The position numbers were made by a program, and so were the translations under genes. 22,681 nucleotides of DNA from assembly GCA_049999765.1 (NCBI GenBank), contig JBNGIQ010009328.1, forward strand, positions 1-22,681, given 5' to 3'. This document shows, piece after piece, positions 1 to 9,704 of this stretch. This stretch comes from Phaeoceros laevis (lineage: Eukaryota > Anthocerotophyta > Anthocerotopsida > Notothyladales). Numbering within the stretch: position 1 is the first letter of the stretch; every line of letters begins with the position of its first letter. A model generated the notes under the pieces. That model did not search any database and had not been told where the DNA came from. It was given only the letters and a program-made list of their open reading frames with translations.

Positions 1-277
1 GACAATCCTTGCTGAACGCCTAGCATGGCATGAGGGGGAACCCTCCCTCCTCCAAGTCTTTCATCAGGAACTGAGGTAGTCCACTTCAGAATTGAAGCAA
101 GAAATCAAATCTTCTGCAGAATCAATCAAAATGCAACTTGCGCCAACACTTACAGCCCGTCCATCATATGCTTCTGTGGTCTCGGTTCCTAGGGCCACTC
201 CCGCAGCCGCTCCCAGGTCCTTCCCTCCTAATAATGAGCGGCTCATCATCTCATTCAAAAATGGGAGCTGTCCCAAC

Positions 278-377
278 NNNNNNNNNNNNNNNNNNNNNNN
301 NNNNNNNNNNNNNNNNNNNNNNNNNNNNNNNNNNNNNNNNNNNNNNNNNNNNNNNNNNNNNNNNNNNNNNNNNNNNN
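278..377. other. Assembly gap (100 N)
   Basis: Exactly 100 consecutive N, the usual placeholder for a gap of unknown length. It falls inside LINE ORF1, so the true distance and the reading-frame relation of the two flanks are unknown. Confidence 0.99.
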
Positions 378-938
378 AGTACATGCGGTGGCTCCATCTT
401 GGGGCCCCAAAGTGTTTCCCGACTACGACACCATTTCAGGCCCACGTGAGCGACATCAAGTCCTCGTCCACAACGTGCCGACGGAGCTTGAGATCGCTAC
501 AATTGGGAATGAACTCCTCAAAGACAATCAGCAAGACCTCTCAAGGTTCTCGGAGCCCCCCCGCTGGCTTCTCAAAGATCTCACAGGATAGCGTCACTCC
601 TCGGTGTCACTATCTGTTCCTAACAAGGAGACCTTGAATATTATCCTCAATCGAGGTCTGGCTTTGCAGGGCAGAATGCTCCGGACCACTAAGTTCATCC
701 CGAATTTGCGGCCTATGCAGTGCTTCAATTGTCACCGTTTTGGGCACTTTCAAGCCGTCTGTCGCAGCACCATCCGGTGCAGCAATTGCAAGGGTCCCCA
801 TCATAAGGACCAATGCAAGGCAACGGCTTCTCTGTGTTGCAATCGTGAGAGAGCGCACCATGCATATGATCCGCCATGTCCAGCAAAGAAGGAGGCAACA
901 TCTCGGAGTCACGCTCGTGCCCCGGACCAAGTAATGCA

Positions 939-948
939 ATGTCATTGA
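939..948 (+). other. ORF1/ORF2 stop-start overlap
   Basis: The sequence ATGTCATTGA carries the likely ORF2 start (ATG, 939-941) and the ORF1 stop (TGA, 946-948) with a 10-base overlap. ORF2 is in the -1 frame relative to ORF1. Overlaps like this are common in LINEs, where ORF2 is made by termination-reinitiation or frameshifting. Which applies here is not visible. Confidence 0.6.
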
Positions 949-2099
949 AGATTTTGCAACTCAACTGCCATCGATCCTCGTCAGTGGTGGAAACTCTTCT
1001 CAACACAGCTTTTACAAGCTATGATATCCTTTTCTTACAGGAACCCTACGTCCTCAACTCGTCTACAGCTATTCGGCATAGAGAGTGGTCTTCCATTCTC
1101 CCTGCTCCTCATCTTCTTACTATCCCACGCGTACTAACCTATGTCAACCGCCGTGTCTCTCCTTCTGTCATCTCCCTCCGAACTGATATCATTCATCATC
1201 CCGACATCCAATGTCTGCAAGTATTCTCAGATCCCCACTCCCTTTTCTTCCTTAACCTGTACAACCCGCCGGCTTCTGAGGCCAATGTCTGTCAATTCAT
1301 GTCTTTATTCCCCCTTCCCTTGCCGTGCTCCTTTGCCTTTAGTGACTTTAATTTCCATCACCCCCTTTGGAACTCCACCACCTCCGAGTCTTGCATCACT
1401 TCTATCGCTGAGGAGTTGGTGAGTTTCACCGAATTTGCTCCATTATTTCTGCTCACTCCTCCTGATTGTCCTACCTACACCTCCCCACACTAGAATGATA
1501 ACACCTTAGACCTTACCTTTGCTTCTGCTGTGGCCCGGAATCTTGTAGAGTTTTGTGACGTTCTTGAGTCGTCTTGGGATTGCGGTTCTGATCACCATGC
1601 GGTGGGCCTCATCATCTCCTCCCCATCTTCTTCCTGTGGTCCCCCTCCCCCTCCTCGACTTAACGTCAAGGCTATTGACTGGACCTCCTTTTCTGTCACC
1701 CTTGCTTTGCAAATTTTTGACCATCTTGTGGGTACTTTCCTTCCTCAATCAGCTGAGCAGGTGGATCTTTTAGTGGCCAAGATCACTATGTGTCTCTCCA
1801 AGGCTATTACAGTTTCCACCCCTTTAATGCGTCCTCATCCTTGTGCTAAGCCATGGTGGTCTGCAGATCTCTCAACTCTTCGTCATGACATGGCTCGAGC
1901 CCGAAGACAAACCCGCACTCTAAGAAATGCAAGTTCTCTAGCTGGCTTTAAGGAGGCCCGAAACCTCTATTTTCGGTCTGTGAAGGCTGCTAAGCGGGAT
2001 CATTGGAAGAATTTCCTTGCATCGGCATCCAACAAGGACATTTGGGAGGCATATCGCTGCTCCAAGCCGGCATCTCAAGCGTTCACTTCACTCCTATGA
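939..2099 (+). pseudogene. LINE ORF2 part 1: apurinic-type endonuclease
   Basis: The N-terminal domain of ORF2 nicks the target DNA to prime reverse transcription. The start is taken at ATG 939 because MSLKILQLNCHRSS begins the endonuclease fold directly. Catalytic blocks appear in order: LQLNCH (Asn), DILFLQEPYV (Glu), LNLYNPP, FSDFNFHHPLW (Asp/Asn, with Ser where Gly is usual before DFN) and CGSDHHAVGL (the closing Asp-His). A TAG at 1491-1493 interrupts the domain, and the same frame continues straight after it (NDNTLDLTFAS). After the domain there is a basic linker with LRHDMARARRQTR and RDHWKNFL. The frame ends at a TGA next to the telomere-like tract. The active-site residues survive, so the damage is recent or mild. 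Confidence 0.85.
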
Positions 2100-2117
2100 G
2101 GGTTTAGGGTTTAGGGG
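2099..2117 (+). repeat. Short telomere-like tract (TTTAGGG type)
   Basis: The tract reads AGGGTTTAGGGTTTAGGGG, about two and a half units of the plant/green-algal telomere repeat. It lies exactly at the point where the LINE reading frame breaks between endonuclease and reverse transcriptase. Chance occurrence is possible at this length. Confidence 0.55.
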
Positions 2118-3771
2118 CTGTACAAGCAGGTGGTGGTTCCCTTTCTCACTCCCATGCAGAGAAGTGTGACGTCCTCCGTTCCACCCTCTTTCTCTCCTCC
2201 TCCAACGTCACTTCCTTCCCTCGCCCCCCTTCCTCTCCATTCCCGTGACCATCTCCTACCTTATCTGAATTTAAAATTGCAATCTTCTCAGCACAAGCTT
2301 GGAATGTTGTGAGCCCTGATGGAATCTCTGCTGGCTTCCTCCAAAGAGGATGGAACCTCTTGCATCCTTTTTCCTTCTCCTCTTCCATGCATGCTCTTCT
2401 TTGGGATACCATCCTTTAGCATGGCGGGATTCCATCACGGTTATTTTACGGAAACTTAACCGTATCAACTACTCGTTTCCCCGCTCTTACCGACCCATTG
2501 CTCTGCTCAACTGCTTGGGTAAAGCTTTGGAGTCATCTATGACGTCCCGTATCTCTTTTCTTGTAGAATCCAACTTGGAGCTGCTCCCTCCTGGCCATTT
2601 AGGGGGGCGGTCGGGCCGTAGTATGAGTGATGCTGGTGTCATGCTTGTACAGGATATCCGCAAGGCGTGGGGGCGGGGTCATGTCTTATCTCTACTGCTT
2701 ATGGACATCAAAGGAGCATATGATTCTGTTCACCATGACACTCTCCTCTCCATCCTCCGCCATAAGCAACTCCCTAACCCTTTCATTAAGTGGACATACC
2801 ATTTTCTCACTCAACGGAGGACCTCCCTTTGTTTGGATGGCATTCAAGAGGCAACTTCCCCTATTAGCTGCGGCCTTCGTCAGGGATCCCCCATCTCCCC
2901 ACTTCTTTTCTTGTTCTTCAATTCTGAGCTTATCGCTAAGCTTCAGGCCCAAAGCAACTGCATTGGATGGATAGATGATATCGGCGTATGGATCTCAGCC
3001 TCAAGCTATCGCAGGGCAACTGCTAAGCTCCAGAAGTTATTGGACTTATCCCTTCAGTGGGCCTCTCGGCGTTATGTGGAGTTTGACCCGTAGAAGTTTG
3101 AACTTATTCATTTCTCCCTGAAGTTGAGGGATGATCCTAATGACTTTTGTCTTACACTTCCGGATCAATCTGCCATCAAGCCCAAACCTTGGGTCCAGTT
3201 CCTTGGGTTATATTTCGACTGCAAGCTCTCTTGGAATGTTCATGTTCAACAGATGGCAGCCTCGGCTCACCGATCTCTCTCGGCTCTAGTATCTTTGGGG
3301 AAGTCTACTTGGGGCTTGCGAGCCCACCTCCTTCGTCAACTAATCATCTCAATGCTGCTTCCTAAACTGGACTACGGGAGCTATGTGTGGTTCAATGGTG
3401 GAACTACCCATATCAAGATTCTTGACAGGGTACAGCGGGTGGCTTGCAAGGCTACTACCGGTGCTTTCCGCACGACTTTGACTGAGGCCCTCGAATTTGA
3501 AGCTTATTTGCTTCCTACGGCATTATGCCTTCAACGTCAATCCCTCCGGGCCTGTGCTCGCATTCTTTCTTCTCCTCCAAGTCATTCTATTCCAAGCCCG
3601 TTCGCGTCCCCCGTCCAAGCAGAGTCGTTTCACTTTACTAACTCGCTCCCCCTTCTTCTCAACCCTTTGCCTCTCAGAGTAGACCTCTCTAGAAACAATC
3701 CATCCACGCCTGCTCCCTCCTTGGCTCCCTCTTCCCTCCCTCCTATCTCCTCGTATCCCCGCTTCGCCTGA
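2117..3771 (+). pseudogene. LINE ORF2 part 2: reverse transcriptase
   Basis: The RT copies element RNA at the nicked target. Just after the telomere-like tract the reading is frame 2 (SHSHAEKCDVLRSTLF, a TGA near 2244, then SEFKIAIFSAQAWNVVSPDG). Near 2350 a one-base loss moves it to frame 1. RT blocks follow in order: SYRPIALLNCLGKALES, HLGGRSGRSMSDA, LLLMDIKGAYDSVHHD (motif A Asp), SCGLRQGSPISPLLF (motif B), GWIDDIGVW (motif C, Asp-Asp) and WVQFLGLYFDCKLSW (motif E). A TAG at 3091-3093 sits between motifs C and E. The thumb-like region LLRQLIISMLLPKLDYG follows, ending at a TGA at 3769-3771. The catalytic aspartates are present. The frame breaks make it non-functional. Confidence 0.88.
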
Positions 3772-4198
3772 GGAAGCAATTGCCTCCAACTCTTCTCTCT
3801 ACCCTGTCCTTCTCTCTACCCTATCCCTCACTCTCTTTCAATATATACAGATGGTTTTCTCCTCGACAACAAAGCAGGTGGTGCTGCGGTTTACTACTTC
3901 CAAGAGCAACTAGTGCATCAACTCTCTTTCGGCCTTCACCACTTCGGTGGCATCTATGACGCAGAACTCCCTCACTTGGTCCTGAGTTCAGACAAGTGTC
4001 AAGCGGAAAAGAGAAGGTTTTCCTGACTACTCTTGCAGCTTACAGGAAGATCCCACCACCACCTGCAGACATGTGATCAGTTGCAAACTCTCCTTTAGTC
4101 CTATCCATGGTTGTGCTGCTGCGGGAGTCGGAACCCTAGGAACGGACTTCCTCCAGTCAGGGCACTCTAAATGGGGAGCGCAGTTCGGCTGGTCTTGA
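3772..4198 (+). pseudogene. LINE ORF2 part 3: RNase H stub joined to C-terminal Cys/His tail
   Basis: Frame 1 resumes with LSIYTDGFLLDNKAGGAAVY and, about 30 residues on, IYDAELPHLVL. These match the first Asp (TDG) and the Glu (AEL) of a LINE-borne RNase H. The frame stops at a TGA at 4024-4026. In frame 2, from 4034, CSLQEDPTTTCRHVISC reads like the cysteine/histidine tail that ends ORF2 in many LINEs, continuing to a TGA at 4196-4198. The middle and end of RNase H are missing, so an internal deletion is inferred between about 4000 and 4034. Confidence 0.65.
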
Positions 4199-4324
4199 AA
4201 ACCAGCCAGTAGTTTTGCGAAACCGTTTTCGCCAAATTCCGCCGCACGCCCGGATCCCGGCCCCCGGCTAAACTAAGCGCTATACACTCGCGTACGCTGT
4301 ATATACGGAAGGACAAGTATAGTA

Positions 4325-4350
4325 CCGGGCAATACCTCCGGGCAATACCT
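4325..4350 (+). repeat. 13-bp perfect tandem duplication
   Basis: CCGGGCAATACCT occurs twice head to tail. It lies in the otherwise featureless stretch between the LINE end and the next ORF (4199-4361), which is GC-rich at its start and holds nothing else I recognise. Confidence 0.8.
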
Positions 4351-4514
4351 CTGTAGCGTAACGGAGAACATTAGTAGCAAAGCCTCCTATTACAGACGTC
4401 CTAATCAAGCACTTGCGGCCGAACACGAGCCATGTGTCCGACGTTGGATACGCCGCAAGGGTTCACATTACCGCAAGCGAGAAACCACCGCCGGCACAGC
4501 TCAGAAGAGTGGAT

Positions 4515-4910
4515 ATGGATATGGATATGGAGTTCGTGCCCTGGGTGGGGATGAGGAAGATTTCTGACTCTAATCCAGATAAAAACGGGGATGAATTTGA
4601 AGGCCGTCGGAAATGGAAAGCGCAGTTGAACATGGCGAAGGCTTTCAGCGGAGAGGAAGACGTCCGGAAATTGGAGAAAATCAGGCGACTGGCAATGCAG
4701 ATGTTTGCCGATGCCCGATGCAACAAGACCTCCAACCTCATGGAGGACCTGCGCTTAGGCAAGCTGTGCCTAAGCGCGGAGGATAGAGTGAAGCGCAACC
4801 AGGCACCAACTATTGAGACCAAGTGGAAGAAGGAAGAATCGAAGGACACAGATGATTGTGTAAGCTCTACAAGCAGTGGAGTGAAAAGACCAAGGTACAC
4901 ACATTGTTGA
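4515..4910 (+). CDS. Unidentified small charged protein
   Basis: I do not recognise this reading frame. It is open from 4362, but the first ATG in frame is at 4515, within a (GATATG)3 run coding MDMDM. This gives about 131 residues. The product would be strongly charged and helix-prone (EGRRKWKAQLNMAK, EEDVRKLEKIRRLAMQM), with a Ser-rich tail ending in KRPRYTHC. There is no signal peptide, membrane segment or catalytic motif. The last few codons lie inside the first copy of a ~155-bp tandem duplication. It may be a real short gene, the terminal exon of one, or a remnant of a repeat family. Its composition makes it more convincing than neighbouring random frames, but no homologue is known to me. 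Confidence 0.35.
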   Translation: MDMDMEFVPWVGMRKISDSNPDKNGDEFEGRRKWKAQLNMAKAFSGEEDVRKLEKIRRLAMQMFADARCNKTSNLMEDLRLGKLCLSAEDRVKRNQAPTIETKWKKEESKDTDDCVSSTSSGVKRPRYTHC

Positions 4911-5198
4911 CTGAATGGAGCAGCGCGTCAGTGATGTTAGCTACAGCCCCACCTTGTGCTTTTACAGCCCATATAAGCTACTATTCAAACATGTGAGAAG
5001 AGTGAGACTGACTTGGCGCAAGCTGTGAAGAAGAGGAAAGACCAAGGTCTGCAAAGGACATTGTTGACCGAATGGAGCAGCGCGGTCAGTGATGTTAGCT
5101 ACAGCCCCATCTTGTGCTTTTCCAGCCCATAGAAGCTACTATTCAAACATGTGAGAAGAGTGAGACTGACTTGGTGCAAGCTATGAAGAAGAGGAAAG
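4888..5198. repeat. Imperfect tandem duplication, unit about 152-158 bp
   Basis: Copy 1 is about 4888-5039 and copy 2 about 5040-5198. Both run from GACCAAGG through TTGTTGA, GAATGGAGCAGCGCG, CAGTGATGTTAGCTACAGCC and ATTCAAACATGTGAGAAGAG to AAGAAGAGGAAAG. They differ by a few substitutions and small indels, with offset 152 at the start and 158 at the end. The duplication covers the 3' end of the ORF at 4515-4910. Confidence 0.9.
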
Positions 5199-5563
5199 TA
5201 AAACAGCTCTTGAAATCCTGTTTTGTTGCAACCCCTTGAAATACCCCTGTTTGGATGCCCTGTTGTTGGCGGGCCGCCGCCTGCCATGACTGATAGATGC
5301 CGGGGTGCCTTCCTGCTGTGAGCACGTAGAAATTGTGGGTGATAGCCCTTTGTTGTGTCCCCGCCATAGTTGCCAAGTTCCAATCCGCTATTGTAAGATG
5401 GTTGTAGTGATATCGGATGAACAAGGTTTAGGGCCTCTGTGGTATTGGTAAAGGTCAGAAAAAGGACCTGACTAAATACTTTGGAGCATTCAAACCTTAC
5501 ATAAGTCAGGCCCATTATCCCTAAGGTCGCCTTGGAGTAGACCCCATGTTTTATCTAAAAAAG
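5199..5563. other. No recognisable feature
   Basis: Both strands were read. A minus-strand frame is open at 5515-5099, but it crosses the duplication, shows no motif and has several stops upstream (5520-5564). I see nothing functional here. Confidence 0.5.
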
Positions 5564-6421
5564 CTAATTGTACTTGGGTTTCCCAATTCTTGTTTTTTGT
5601 AAACTACCTCCTCTGTTGTTGGTATTTCGGAACTGGACTAAACGGTGAGGTTTTTCAGAACTGGTCTGAGGTTTTAGTCGGGGGTCGGGGCTGTTGTGAA
5701 ATCCACGTTGAGGATGTATTACTGGCTTTGCGGAGACCTTTGAGACCGGCAGCGGTATCCAACTGCTGTTAACTAAATGTGAACCCAACCGTGGTTTCCT
5801 TATTTTGACGTGTGTCTGTTCAGCCCTGTCCCCGACCATGGAGGTCCTCGCGACCGTTATGTGCGTGCTTGTGTGTCTGCGCTTTTATCCCTGCTTCCCT
5901 TCTCGATCTTGTTGCTCCCCTTGGTGCCTGCCTAGATCGGCTAAGATAGGCCTCAGAGAGGTCTGATTAGTGGCCCAGTGGTATTTAGCAATGTCGGCGA
6001 TAAGAACAATCATATTAGCGGGTATCTGTAACTGTAACTTGAACGATGTCGATTTCGGTGTCATGGTTAACACCACCACAATAGATAAATGCCCAGAGGT
6101 ATCCTTCCAAGGTATGATGGTAACATACTTGTTCCCTCTGGTCCATCTTTGGTAGGAAACCACGGTCGATCTATTTTCAGCTCCTCCGATGACCCTTCCT
6201 CTAGATTGTTCTCGTCTAACTGTATCCACAGACAAACCGATAGGTGAGTACAACTTGGGTCTTCCTCGTGAGTCGTTTCTGCAGCTCCAAAAAAAAATGG
6301 TGGTCAAAGGAATCTGTTTTATGAGTTCTGATACTACGTTGCGGCCCTCCCCTATACCCTGCCCTCTGTAGGAACCACCAGTTAGCCGCCCTCCGTTTTG
6401 TTGTAACTGCAGCACCCCCAT
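5564..6421 (-). pseudogene. Unidentified minus-strand open stretch, possibly a decayed coding region
   Basis: A single minus-strand frame stays open from 6421 to 5564 with only one stop (5885-5887), about 285 codons. That is longer than expected by chance in sequence of this composition. The translation includes RGNKYVTIIPWKDTSGHLS and IPANMIVLIADIAKYHW, then a basic, Pro-rich part (KPRLGSHLVNSSWIPLPVSK). I recognise no family, catalytic motif or transmembrane anchor. A second minus-strand frame over part of the same DNA also looks protein-like (CLWIQLDENNLEEGSSEEL), so the true frame is not settled. It could be a piece of a mobile element or a chance open frame. Confidence 0.25.
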
Positions 6422-7149
6422 GCCGGGGCCTTCTGGGGCATGATGTAGTTGGGCTATCCCCGTGCCTTGTTATCATGGTTGGGGTCCTCCATGTGTTCCA
6501 GATGCTCCACTTGTTTTGGACTGGTGCTGTGGTTGGGCTCCTGGTTGGTCCCGCACAATCTTATAGTGTGCCGGTTTCTGTAGCAGTCTGAAGGTGGGGG
6601 TCGCTCCCAGCACACCAGGGCCTCCACCCAAGCCCCATTACCAGTTGCCTTGCACACACTTTGAACAGAGAAGATGCTCACTAGCAATCCGCTGGAGTTT
6701 GGAATGTTAGAGCATAGAACATAAAGCAGGGAAAAACTCAGGGTAGGGCAGACAACAGTGCGAACATCAACTGAACATGCGGTCCCGATCAGACGGGCTA
6801 CAGTTTAGCAGAACATGGAGCCACAACCATGGGTGTGAGAAAGAAGAGAGAAGAACAGAAAAGGTTGAGGGGTTGATGAGGGAATTGAGAGATAGAGCCG
6901 ATGTTGCTGGGAGTTGCCGAAGCAGGGCTGCTACTGCCGCTAGCATTCGAGCCATGACGCCCCGCCCGCTCCTGATCCAGGTGCCCGGAAAACCCGCAAA
7001 GCTCCTAGCGAGAGGACCACAAAGAGTAGAGCAGAACATCAGCAAAGCGGACCGAGAGAGCCGCATACTCACAAGCCATGGCCAAATCCATGGTCACAGC
7101 CACAAGCCACAGGCAAGGCTATCGTCAAGAGGCAGGTTGCAAGGCTAGG
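6422..7149. other. No convincing gene
   Basis: Short open frames occur on both strands (for example 6777-7148 plus, 6767-7072 minus), but they overlap each other and show no motif. Base composition becomes GC-rich towards 6950-7000. I see no promoter or RNA gene that I can support. Confidence 0.4.
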
Positions 7150-7256
7150 GGGGGATGGCCGCTGCCGCCTTGCCGCCTCTCGCACCCCGGCCGCCGCCGC
7201 CACCGCCACCGCTGCCACCGCCGCCACAAAGGCCGCTGCCACGAAGGCCGCTACCA
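7150..7256. repeat. GCC/CCG-rich low-complexity tract
   Basis: An imperfect CCG/CCA/GCC trinucleotide tract that codes Ala/Pro-rich peptide on one strand and Ala/Val-rich peptide on the other. It ends abruptly at an AT-rich stretch (7257-7330), which marks the 3' flank of the minus-strand retroelement. Confidence 0.75.
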
Positions 7257-7334
7257 TATCAATTGATCTATATTATGATCAATGATAGAAGAATGAAAGT
7301 TTATGATAGAAATATATGTCTATGTGACCATGTG

Positions 7335-8401
7335 TCAAAAAATGTTTACAAGTTCTTCGATTGAAAACCTCAATCCAGGGAAGGTTCCTAGCTTCAAGTT
7401 TCTTTTCACAACGTATAGTAGTTTTTCCTTTTTGAAGCCGTTGTCTTCAAAGCTTTTGACAAGGATTAGAAGTTCCTTGTAAGCAAGCACGACTTCACTT
7501 GATACATAGAGTATCGGAAAAACTTGAGAGATGATAACATTGTATGCTTGTCTCATCGGACGATTGGAGTCCAAGTAGATGTATTGTGCATACTTGAAGG
7601 GTAATTTCCTTCTTTTTTTGAACTTGTATGTTTTGTACATTCCCATGATAGGGTCAACTATGTTAATTTGCATGTTGAGAAGTATGTTGATTTGCCGATT
7701 GAGAGTCCATCATCGTTGATGTAGGAATCATCAATCTCTTGCTCTATTTGCACAATATGGAGCGGGTAAATCCAAAAAGGATTGTCATGTGACCTTTCTT
7801 CATTTGGGTTTAATAACTTTGTGGCAAGAGGGCAATTGAGCCAGCAAATGTCATCCATATAGCATTTGGCATGTTGGAATTGTGCCAAAAGGTCTACGCG
7901 TCCAAGCCGGGCTAACCTTTGTATGAATTTGCATTCATAGTAAAAAAAGTAAAGGTTGCACCAAAGAGGAGAGCAGGAAAAACCCATCAGAATTCCGGAG
8001 GTTTGTTTCCATGCTCGGTCCCCAAGCTGTACACAATGCAATTTTGCATGAGCCATAGATGTAGTTTGAGGAGTTTCTCTTGGGTGAGTGCAATCCAAAA
8101 ACCATCTTTTGTCTCAGGGACATTTTTGCACCACTTTGCACGTGTGAAAGTATCTTTTTCACATTCATATTTCACACACACAAGGCTTGAGGTGGTAGTT
8201 TGTGTAGCAATATAGCGGAATGCTTGTTTGATACAAAACTCAATGGCACAGTATAGTACATCGTCCCCGCAATCATGTATGGATGGCCTCATAGCATCTT
8301 GTGATATCCGCAACAAAAATAGTATGCATTTCTGTTGGAAGATTTAGGGCCACTTCAATTGCTGAATTTGTTATCCAAAAAAGAGAAGTGTCCACTTTCA
8401 A
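7335..8401 (-). pseudogene. Reverse transcriptase palm and thumb (Penelope-like type)
   Basis: Read downward from 8401, the frames join as follows. VALNLPTEMHTIFVADITRC is motif A, with Asp at about 8305-8310. A one-base shift near 8290 leads to HDCGDDVLYCAIEFCIKQAF. A shift near 8020 leads to LGDRAWKQTSGILMGFSCSP (motif B) and LWCNLYFFYYECKFIQRLAR. CYMDDICWLN follows (motif C, catalytic Asp pair at about 7850-7861), then NPFWIYPLHIVQIEQE. A shift near 7670 leads to LPFKYAQYIYLDSNRPMRQA and an alpha-helical thumb, ending at 7335. SNRP followed by helices is like the Penelope-like thumb. All catalytic Asp residues remain, but at least three one-base indels destroy the frame. Confidence 0.72.
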
Positions 8402-9345
8402 GAAGTTTTTGTAACCCTTTTGTAGGTCTGCACTCCAATCTTGTAGGATAGGTAGGATAGATTTGTAGCATGGGTGAGTAGGTCAGCTAGGTTTGAGAAA
8501 ATGCACTCGTGTGCATTAGTGAGCCAACGATGCTTTTGTTTGTATTGTTTAAATGTTCCCATCATGTACGGCAGACCTAATTCTGGTCTGTAGTTGATTT
8601 GAGGTAACATATCCAACAGCACATCCCACTTATTGTTAACCAGCTGTCTGACTGTCAACCAAATGTGGTCAAGTTTGCAAGGCGTGAAGTCTTTTTCTGC
8701 AAGTCTTTTAGCAGCTAGTGCTCTGACGTGCTGAATGCATTCAAAGCACACAGTGGTGCTTACCTTGTCCAGGCCAGAGAAAAAAATGTGTTGTTGCAGC
8801 CAGCTCAACTCATCAAGAACTTCCTTTTTATCAAAAATAGGAGGCGCATAGCTTTTCCAACGGCTGTTCTTACTATGCATTCTAAGCCTATTGTAACATT
8901 CCTCTTGCAGCTGCCGGGATGCACTGGACACCTCTCCATCGCTGAAGTTGTGGCCAAGCTTGGAAATTACGCTGACTGTCTGCTTGAATGCATCAAGAAC
9001 AGCCTGGGCTGTTGGTTTCCACAGCGTAGGTCTCTGTGGTATGTGGTTCAGTCCCCACTGCAGCACTCTCCTTAAGTCCGCATGCCTCACAAAATTGGTA
9101 TCAGATGTGCGTACATGTATTGAGTTAGCAATTTGTGCAGCATCTGAATTCTCTCCGATTGTGTTTGCATCCAAAAACTTTGAAAACCTCTTGTACTCGC
9201 TGCAACCACACCTTTGCACCCTATTTACCTCAAAAGAGAAACCTACAAATACCTCTCTTGGTTTGTAAACTTGCGTTTTGATGTTAGTGTCAAAACGCCA
9301 TCCATATGTGATATCTTTTAAGAGCTGTCACAGCAGAATCCAACA
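8398..9345 (-). pseudogene. RT-protein N-terminal half (fingers and linker)
   Basis: The longest intact stretch (9219 to 8398) is open 273 codons and extends in frame upstream to about 9320 (YGWRFDTN, FVGFSFEVNRVQRCGCSEYK). It contains RRVLQWGLNHIPQRPT, which resembles the 'LN.G..F.P' block before Penelope-like RTs, and PYMMGTFKQYKQKHRWLTNA, which resembles RT motif 1/2 (K-x-HK-x-R). There is a conserved Cys pair (RCGC), but no complete zinc finger. A one-base shift in an A-run near 9318 joins it to TDLLDSAVTALK upstream, and a shift at about 8400 joins it to motif A downstream. There is no methionine near the start, so the true start lies further upstream. Confidence 0.6.
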
Positions 9346-9631
9346 AATCAGTACCGAATTCCATCAAAGTTCTGACAGGTAGTTCCTCCATGCACCGATT
9401 TACCTAGTGTGTATGCACAAATCCTGCACAGTCCTCTTGTTTCATTTTTTCTAGCATCCAGACTTTGTTGTCCGTTTTAGAAACCTCTTTGGCAAGACCA
9501 CATCATTATTCCAAGGATCTACAAAAATAGCAAGCAACTTTCGTGTAAGTAAGGAATCTGACCTAGCACAAATTCACCAAAGTTTTGTAACCAAGGAATC
9601 GTCGGGACTCATGTCAGCAGTCTTGCTGATG
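9346..9631 (-). pseudogene. Upstream part of the same RT protein
   Basis: In changing frames the minus strand reads FGEFVLGQIPYLHE, AIFVDPWNNDVVLPKRFLK, VWMLEKMKQEDCAGFVHTH and RCMEELPVRTLMEFGTDLLD. These pieces are collinear and lead directly into the fingers domain. Frame changes at about 9525 and 9465 and a stop at about 9405 interrupt them. I know no named domain for them. Confidence 0.45.
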
Positions 9632-9704
9632 GTATGTATGTATGTATGTATGTATGTATGTATGTATGTATGTATGTATGTATGTATGTATGTATGTATG
9701 TGTG
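9632..9704. repeat. (ATGT)n microsatellite
   Basis: About 17 near-perfect GTAT units (9632-9700), ending in TGTG. On the minus strand it would encode a His-Thr-Tyr-Ile run. It sits between two parts of the retroelement's N-terminal coding sequence and has probably expanded there after inactivation. Confidence 0.97.

Larger units (their letters stand above)
2..948 (+). pseudogene. LINE ORF1 (gag-like nucleic-acid-binding protein), broken
   Basis: ORF1 proteins of this LINE type bind the element RNA. The first part (2-277) reads in frame 2 and contains KQEIKSSAESIK and a Pro/Ala-rich linker, with a TAG at 77-79. After the assembly gap the reading frame is frame 1 (379-948), with RHQVLVHNVPTELEIATIG, then a TAG at 589-591, then VPNKETLNIIL. 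Zinc knuckles follow. CFNCHRFGHFQAVC is a perfect CX2CX4HX4C. CSNCKGPHHKDQC is a second, slightly altered one. A third, CCNRERAHHAYDPPC, has lost a cysteine (Arg in its place). The stop is TGA at 946-948. The frame difference across the gap cannot be judged because the gap length is arbitrary. The start codon is outside the window. Confidence 0.8.
1..4198 (+). mobile_element. Degenerate non-LTR retrotransposon (LINE, Tad/R1/jockey-like)
   Basis: One element can be followed in order on the plus strand: ORF1 with CCHC zinc knuckles, apurinic-type endonuclease, reverse transcriptase, RNase H start and a C-terminal Cys/His tail. This order, and the short overlap of ORF1 with ORF2, are those of LINEs of the Tad/R1/jockey groups. 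The 5' end lies outside the window, because ORF1 is already open at base 2. The 3' end is put at the last recognisable stop (4196-4198). No poly(A) tail or target-site duplication is evident. The copy is dead: it has in-frame stops at 77, 589, 1491, 3091, 3769 and 4024, frame changes near 2100 and 2350, and an apparent deletion after RNase H. The clade is inferred from motif style only. Confidence 0.88.

Noticed and set aside
1491-1493. In-frame TAG codons in the LINE as evidence of a variant genetic code
   Set aside because: TAG, TGA and frameshifts all occur in the same element, and TAG and TGA also break other genes here. Ordinary decay explains them.
7155-7364. Proline-rich plus-strand ORF
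   Set aside because: The polyproline is produced by a CCG-type trinucleotide tract. No start context or neighbouring domain supports a gene.
8728-9268. Plus-strand ORFs over the retroelement
   Set aside because: They are antisense to the RT N-terminal half, which has recognisable motifs. They have none themselves.
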